DNA from: Carposina sasakii
Taxonomy: Eukaryota; Arthropoda; Insecta; Lepidoptera; Carposinidae
Length of the DNA: 64,000 bases
Direction: 5' to 3'
NCBI GenBank assembly: GCA_014607495.2
Contig: CP053161.1
Coordinates: forward strand, 6,891,115-6,955,114
The translations under genes were made by a program, and so were the position numbers. Each line of letters starts with the position of its first letter. Position 1 is the first letter of the stretch. The notes under the pieces are model-generated. The model ran no database searches and was not told where the DNA came from. It saw nothing but the letters and a program-made list of their open reading frames with translations. Positions 61,401 to 64,000 of this stretch are shown one piece after another.

Positions 61401-61997
61401 GAGTTCAACTTTAGTGGAGTATGTAGGATATGATGTATTTGTTTTGTCTGGCATTAATTTTAAACCGTCGAAGAATCCATAAATGACTTTGCCGATGTGA
61501 ATGCTGAATATTAAAAGAATTGATGCTTTAATATAGTCGAGAAATGACATTACCAATTTTGAATGTGATCGGGGACATCGCGACTTGATGCCCCATTATT
61601 TAGATACCAGATTTTCTAAAAATATCAAATTGCAAAAAATTACGCGTTCATGTTTTTGGACGACAGATTTGTCGATTTGTCGTTTGCATAATGTCAACAT
61701 TTATGTTTTATTTGTGGCCAAACTTTTTTACCAAACAAGTCGGTACTCTGTTACCTACGAATACGAGACTTTTTGGTCCAATAAAAAATTCAAAGTATTA
61801 TTGATGGAAGAATCAACTCCTCGGTCGAGTTAGGGAGGAAATACAACTGGAAACACAAGCTTAAGTGAGAGATAAGAGCTTACCAAAGCTGCTTCCACTT
61901 CGGAGTTTTCGCTGGAGGAGTCGCTGCGGCCGAGCCCGCTCTCGTCCGACGACGGCGTCTCCAGCGGCCGCTCGTCAGTCGCCACTCGCTGCACCAT
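46404..61997 (-). CDS. monocarboxylate transporter-like protein, SLC16 family
   Basis: Eight coding exons on the minus strand: 61,997-61,884; 58,183-58,058; 50,710-50,622; 50,408-50,293; 49,398-49,213; 49,028-48,003; 47,893-47,768; 46,555-46,404. All joins use GT-AG sites and keep phase, giving 1,935 bases and 644 residues. After a Ser/Asp/Glu-rich N-terminus come the SLC16 signature PPDGGWGWVVVAASF (residue 41 on) and twelve hydrophobic segments. FYFEKWRALATGIALCGSGVG precedes and enters TM5. A long cytosolic loop (about 225 residues, roughly 222-446) separates TM6 from TM7. TM11 has GAPIAG and the end is KLNTSPKV. The family carries H+-coupled lactate, pyruvate or other small acids across the plasma membrane; substrate cannot be told here. 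Introns 1 and 2 are 3.7 and 7.3 kb. An acceptor at 62,007 implies further 5' non-coding exons, not found. Confidence 0.92.
51158..51404 (-). mobile_element. second-family tRNA-derived SINE in the SLC16-like intron 2
   Basis: This is a reverse copy of the SINE at 30,850-31,083. The head on the minus strand reads GGCCGATTGGTCTAGTAGGT (box A region) with GGGTTCGAATCCCGG as box B, and the tail is TATTTATTATTTATTT. The plus-strand frame beginning MTRKQTSIFIISM is a SINE artefact; the same peptide start arises from the first copy. Confidence 0.8.
51420..54370. other. SLC16-like intron 2, nothing recognised
   Basis: AT-rich intron sequence. No exon, RNA gene or complete repeat was recognised. ORFs are short and AT-driven. 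Confidence 0.45.
54375..54530 (+). repeat. dispersed repeat, copy of the 28.4 kb family
   Basis: It shares CATCTCCTTCCGTGCATG and GATGAGCTAGCAACTTGTCA with 28,340-28,500. A Helitron starts immediately after it. Confidence 0.6.
54542..54838 (+). mobile_element. non-autonomous Helitron
   Basis: It begins TCTATACATATAATAAAAAT after an A and ends GCGGGCGTCCACTAG before a T. A short hairpin formed by CGCGGAC and GTCGCG lies just before the end. The 297-bp body includes CTAATCTCAGAAACGGCTGA and TTTTTATCCCGG, typical of non-autonomous lepidopteran Helitrons. Its start sequence also appears in the loop of the 40-41 kb foldback. Confidence 0.82.
54845..58057. other. SLC16-like intron 2, proximal part, nothing recognised
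   Basis: AT-rich intron. A fragment near 56,400-56,470 (CATAGCGGGGCCAGATGTAA) belongs to a dispersed repeat seen near 5,320 and 8,460. No exon or RNA gene was recognised. Confidence 0.45.
58190..58810. other. SLC16-like intron 1, distal part, nothing recognised
   Basis: Two opposing ORFs of about 85-90 codons overlap at 58,268-58,693. Neither shows a domain or splice context. They are treated as chance or repeat-derived. Confidence 0.35.
58822..58900 (+). mobile_element. short copy of the 5.4 kb GC-rich retroelement end
   Basis: It shares GGCAGTAGCCTTG, GGCGTGCCCT and GTGGACTGCAATAGGCTGAA with 5,600-5,687. Only the last 80 bases are present. Confidence 0.6.
59191..59261 (-). tRNA. tRNA-like gene or pseudogene, possibly a SINE head
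   Basis: On the minus strand, box A TAGCTCAGTGG and box B GGTTCGATTCC fit the consensus. A T6 run (59,185-59,180) follows as a Pol III stop. A 7-bp acceptor stem can form with G-U pairs at both ends. The D stem is GCTC/GAGC and the T stem GTGGG/CCCAC. The anticodon arm is poor: the first pair of its stem mismatches, and the loop ACGGTAT lacks the universal T before the nominal anticodon GGT (Thr). A functional tRNA is therefore unlikely; an unspliced pseudogene or tRNA-derived repeat fits better. Confidence 0.5.
59270..60570. other. SLC16-like intron 1, nothing firmly recognised
   Basis: A degraded Helitron-like fragment (TTCGGTGGTTCTTGTGTGAA) lies near 59,900. No exon was seen. Confidence 0.4.
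60578..60673 (-). CDS. small-ORF cluster, ORF E: short peptide with hydrophobic end, 31 aa
   Basis: This 31-codon ORF sits in a good start context (A at -3, G at +4). It begins MGRKQALNNPNDVLGTAA and ends with the short hydrophobic PFYILWILLKIR before TAA. It starts 45 bases after ORF D stops. It is the last ORF of the series; no canonical AATAAA was seen in the next 200 bases of the minus strand. Confidence 0.33.
   Translation of the reverse strand: MGRKQALNNPNDVLGTAAQPFYILWILLKIR
60719..60859 (-). CDS. small-ORF cluster, ORF D: small C-terminal-helix peptide, 46 aa
   Basis: This 46-codon ORF has A at -3. It starts MNNPAMYTPSFIRDELKKKL, with a Lys run encoded by an A9 tract, and ends with a hydrophobic helix, LVVTVSLLAVSAIMAF, before TAA. 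It follows ORF C by 68 bases. It repeats the B and C plan of a polar or basic head and C-terminal helix. The A9 tract is a possible slippage or sequencing-error site, but the frame is intact as given. Confidence 0.4.
   Translation of the reverse strand: MNNPAMYTPSFIRDELKKKLNMFTINLQLVVTVSLLAVSAIMAFSF
60928..61047 (-). CDS. small-ORF cluster, ORF C: basic N-terminus and C-terminal membrane helix, 39 aa
   Basis: This 39-codon ORF sits in a good start context (A at -3, G at +4). The start MALARAWRNRRDILEKAAEV is amphipathic and basic. It is followed by the hydrophobic FELVTWATLLLASYVVWS up to the TGA stop. The design resembles ORF B: a positively charged head and a helix at the very end. It begins 12 bases after ORF B stops. 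No family was recognised. Confidence 0.42.
   Translation of the reverse strand: MALARAWRNRRDILEKAAEVVFELVTWATLLLASYVVWS
61060..61197 (-). CDS. small-ORF cluster, ORF B: basic N-terminus and C-terminal membrane helix, 45 aa
   Basis: This 45-codon ORF has A at -3. A strongly basic start, MSIERKSKRIAFYRKLTERL, is followed by a C-terminal helix, VTGCVMVTASVAFVEIALTI, that runs to the stop. The layout is that of a tail-anchored or small inner-membrane peptide. It starts 50 bases after ORF A ends, and its TAG stop lies 12 bases before the ATG of ORF C, too tight for separate promoters in an animal genome. Function unknown. Confidence 0.42.
   Translation of the reverse strand: MSIERKSKRIAFYRKLTERLVTGCVMVTASVAFVEIALTIALLLI
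61248..61550 (-). CDS. small-ORF cluster, ORF A: single-pass membrane peptide with acidic tail, 100 aa
   Basis: This 100-codon ORF starts at ATG (G at -3) and ends TAA. Residues 7-27 form a hydrophobic helix (YIKASILLIFSIHIGKVIYG). A hydrophilic, Ser/Glu-rich tail follows, containing FSENEERDKFVESDPK and a Cys cluster, PQCSLTCSCDPG. Codon use is balanced and the frame has no repeat character. It is the first and longest of five consecutive ORFs on the minus strand inside the first intron of the SLC16-like gene. ORF B begins 50 bases after its stop. I do not recognise the family; the tail would lie on the opposite side of the membrane from the short N-terminus. A 22-codon upstream ORF overlaps its start out of frame. 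Confidence 0.45.
   Translation of the reverse strand: MSFLDYIKASILLIFSIHIGKVIYGFFDGLKLMPDKTNTSYPTYSTKVELKQSSFSENEERDKFVESDPKQQPPQCSLTCSCDPGDSSTELQSDSIASSA
61596..61700 (-). CDS. small ORF upstream of the membrane-peptide cluster, 34 aa
   Basis: This 34-codon ORF begins MLTLCKRQIDKSVVQKHE and has a short hydrophobic stretch, VIFCNLIFLENL. It is on the same strand as the five ORFs downstream, 45 bases before ORF A. It is less convincing than the others and could be a chance upstream ORF. Confidence 0.2.
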   Translation of the reverse strand: MLTLCKRQIDKSVVQKHERVIFCNLIFLENLVSK

Positions 61998-62378
61998 CTT
62001 CAACACCTAAGAATGAACAGGAACGTTCTTATTCTGTACCCATCTTTGCGTTTATCGTTTAGCTATATTAGTTCGTTTGCAATGCTGTCTTCATTTGAAA
62101 TCGAAAAATTTTCATGCGAAAGTAACTTAATATGTCTAGGTATTCTTTTATACCTAATGTTATAGGTTGGAGTAGAGTTTTAGTGGAATTTGTGTTTTTT
62201 ACGTGTCAACAACAAAACAACAGATAAAAATATGTAAGTACAGGGTGCATTGCCTTTAAACATACCACTGTGCCTAAATATAATTAATTATCTTTGACTT
62301 TGCATGGCTTCAACACATCCCACGCAATGTCTACATACATAGGTAAGGAGGGAGTTTTGATAAATGTATTCTACTCTA

Positions 62379-62648
62379 CAGGATGTAACAAAAAGGGTAT
62401 GTTAAGCGAAAAGCTATGTAAATGGCTGACTATAAAGAACCTATCCATGAAATTTGAGACTCTAAATCACAAGTTTATTTTTCAAAATTGTGTGAAAAAT
62501 CCTGACATGTTTAACAATTCTCCATACTATATAGAAAAATAAACATGTGATTTCGAGTCTCAAACTTTGTGAGTAGGTTCTCTATAGTGGGTTATTTAAA
62601 TATCTTTTCGCTTAACATACCCTTTTTTAAGAACTTTAACGCATCCTG
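62379..62648. mobile_element. foldback MITE, family A, copy 2
   Basis: It begins CAGGATGTAACAAAAAGGGT and ends with ACGCATCCTG, with TA at both borders. Long inner arms carry GTATGTTAAGCGAAAAGCTA and its reverse complement. It is related to 15,165-15,423. Confidence 0.83.
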
Positions 62649-62659
62649 TATTTGTGTAT

Positions 62660-63770
62660 TCGTTTGTTCGTAATTATTATGATCAACTTTTCAATTATTT
62701 ACTTCGTATTACTCGTAGTCGTAGAGTACATTTATGTACCTACCTACATCCAGTTGATATAAGTATTTCAGCTTCTCAATATTTTTAACTGTTATATACA
62801 AAAGATCTACATAACACACAGGTACCTTACATACAATATACAATGTTAGCCAGCTGTTCAAACTAGTTGACAATGTCTTCGTTAGCAATGTGACGCAATT
62901 CAGTAAATTATCCCGTTGTTTACCATGTTTTCAATGAATTAATAAACGCATTACTTGTTACGCAAATACGCACATCTTGGACAAAACAATAATATTATGG
63001 TCAGCCTGATGATTATGTACTATATTAATTATAGGAAATGGAATACTATAAATAATTAAACCAATAAGTAAATATATAATTATACATCTATAATATAACT
63101 CATTATAGACGAGACGACAATAACAGGTAAAGTCAAGTAAGTAAATGGTATTGCTCCAAAACTTGGTAGATCTAATACTCGTAATAAGTAGGTTTTAGAA
63201 CTTGAAATGTTAAAAAGGAAATGTGATTAAATTTTTACAGATTTGTAAAGTACATATGATTGTTAATTATAATTTTATCAAACTCTCTATGTACTATAGC
63301 TACCACAATGTTTAGCGTTTTTTTTTAAACATTTTAAGGTCATAATAGTAGTAATACTAGTAGTAATATTAATACTCTTATGGCTATATGGAGTAGTAAT
63401 ATTAGTAGGAACCTAACAGTAATGGTCAACATTATCTGGCCAAGTCCTGTTATTCACTCTGAATATAGTGATGATTTGTCACCTCTTCATTTGGATAGAA
63501 TTATAAGCTATGACGACATAAACTAATAAGGATTCAAATTGTTTAACATAAAAATTAGTAGCAGTTGAAAAGATACTTAGAATATTTACGAAGATTACCT
63601 TATTATCGAGTCGATGTCTGCTAGATGGTTTTGTATAGCAAATACTATTCTTTGTAGTTTAAACAAACTCTAGCCTTTTTGGGAACTTTGAAAAAGCCGT
63701 CAATTTGCATGAGTTATTAAGTACTTACGTTTATACTTATACTATTTCTTCACTTAAGTAAGTTAAGTAC
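62660..63770. other. AT-rich sequence upstream of the SLC16-like gene, nothing recognised
   Basis: A low-complexity TAGTAATA-rich stretch lies at 63,345-63,410. No 5' non-coding exon of the transporter could be chosen. Confidence 0.4.
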
Positions 63771-63774
63771 AACT

Positions 63775-63850
63775 ACGAAAGGTCCAGAATCAACAGTGGC
63801 GACCAGAAAAATGCAAATAAAGCACCCCGGATGGACCCAACAATTGTAAA
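63775..63850 (-). repeat. degraded copy of the foldback-arm repeat
   Basis: GAATCAACAGTGGCGACCAG and the following GGATGGACCCAACAATTGTA resemble the reverse of the 2,140 and 41,200 repeat. Confidence 0.45.
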
Positions 63851-63873
63851 GACGGAATATAAAGAAAGGTATA

Positions 63874-64000
63874 CAGGGTGTAACAGAAAGGGTATGTTAA
63901 GCGAAAAGCTATGTAAATAGCCCACTATAGAGAACCTATTTCCAAAATTTCAGACTCAAATTCACATTTATATTTTTCCAGATCGTAAGAAGAATTCCGA
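63874..64000. mobile_element. foldback MITE, family A, copy 3, cut by the window edge
   Basis: It begins CAGGGTGTAACAGAAAGGGT after TA and continues with GTATGTTAAGCGAAAAGCTA. The other end is outside the window. Confidence 0.8.

Overview
This is a eukaryotic, intron-rich, AT-rich window. Short tRNA-derived SINEs, Helitron ends with CTAG termini, TA- and 8-bp-duplicating MITEs and the frequent TAGGTA/TACCTA words make it look like a moth or butterfly (Lepidoptera); the host proteins are insect-like. Nothing suggests a bacterial or phage segment.

Layout. About 1-21.5 kb is gene-poor and filled with decayed repeats: a 358-bp SINE with target duplication (3.8-4.15 kb), a dead non-LTR reverse transcriptase (11.7-12.6 kb), a foldback MITE (15.2 kb) and a pogo-type transposase remnant inside a tandem unit that recurs in collapsed form (16.0-19.0 kb). 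The last exon of an unrecognised, probably secreted, protein gene ends at 22,450. A minisatellite (23.2 kb) and an internally deleted Tigger-type transposon (23.85-25.12 kb) follow.

The conserved gene block starts at 26.4 kb. PNISR (splicing-associated RS protein, 11 coding exons, 26,384-34,732, +) is followed by NUS1 (cis-prenyltransferase subunit for dolichol synthesis, 2 exons, 38,030-37,125, -) and FAU/RpS30 (ubiquitin-like-S30 fusion, 38,849-39,887, +). PNISR and NUS1 are convergent. NUS1 and FAU are divergent across roughly 0.6-0.8 kb that probably holds both promoters. A foldback element, a SINE and two GC-rich retroelement-like pieces fill 40.2-45.8 kb; the second piece has a poly(A) tail and a 16-bp target duplication.

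From 46.4 kb to 62.0 kb the minus strand carries a monocarboxylate-transporter-like (SLC16) gene in 8 coding exons. They join without a frame break into 644 codons. Its large introns contain a Helitron, SINEs and a tRNA-like gene. In its first intron, on the same strand, lies a compact series of small ORFs (61,550-60,578), four or five of which look like single-pass membrane peptides. This is the most interesting undescribed candidate in the window.

The host genes do not form one pathway: they are housekeeping functions in splicing, dolichol synthesis and translation, plus a transporter. All calls are from reading the sequence; no database search was possible.
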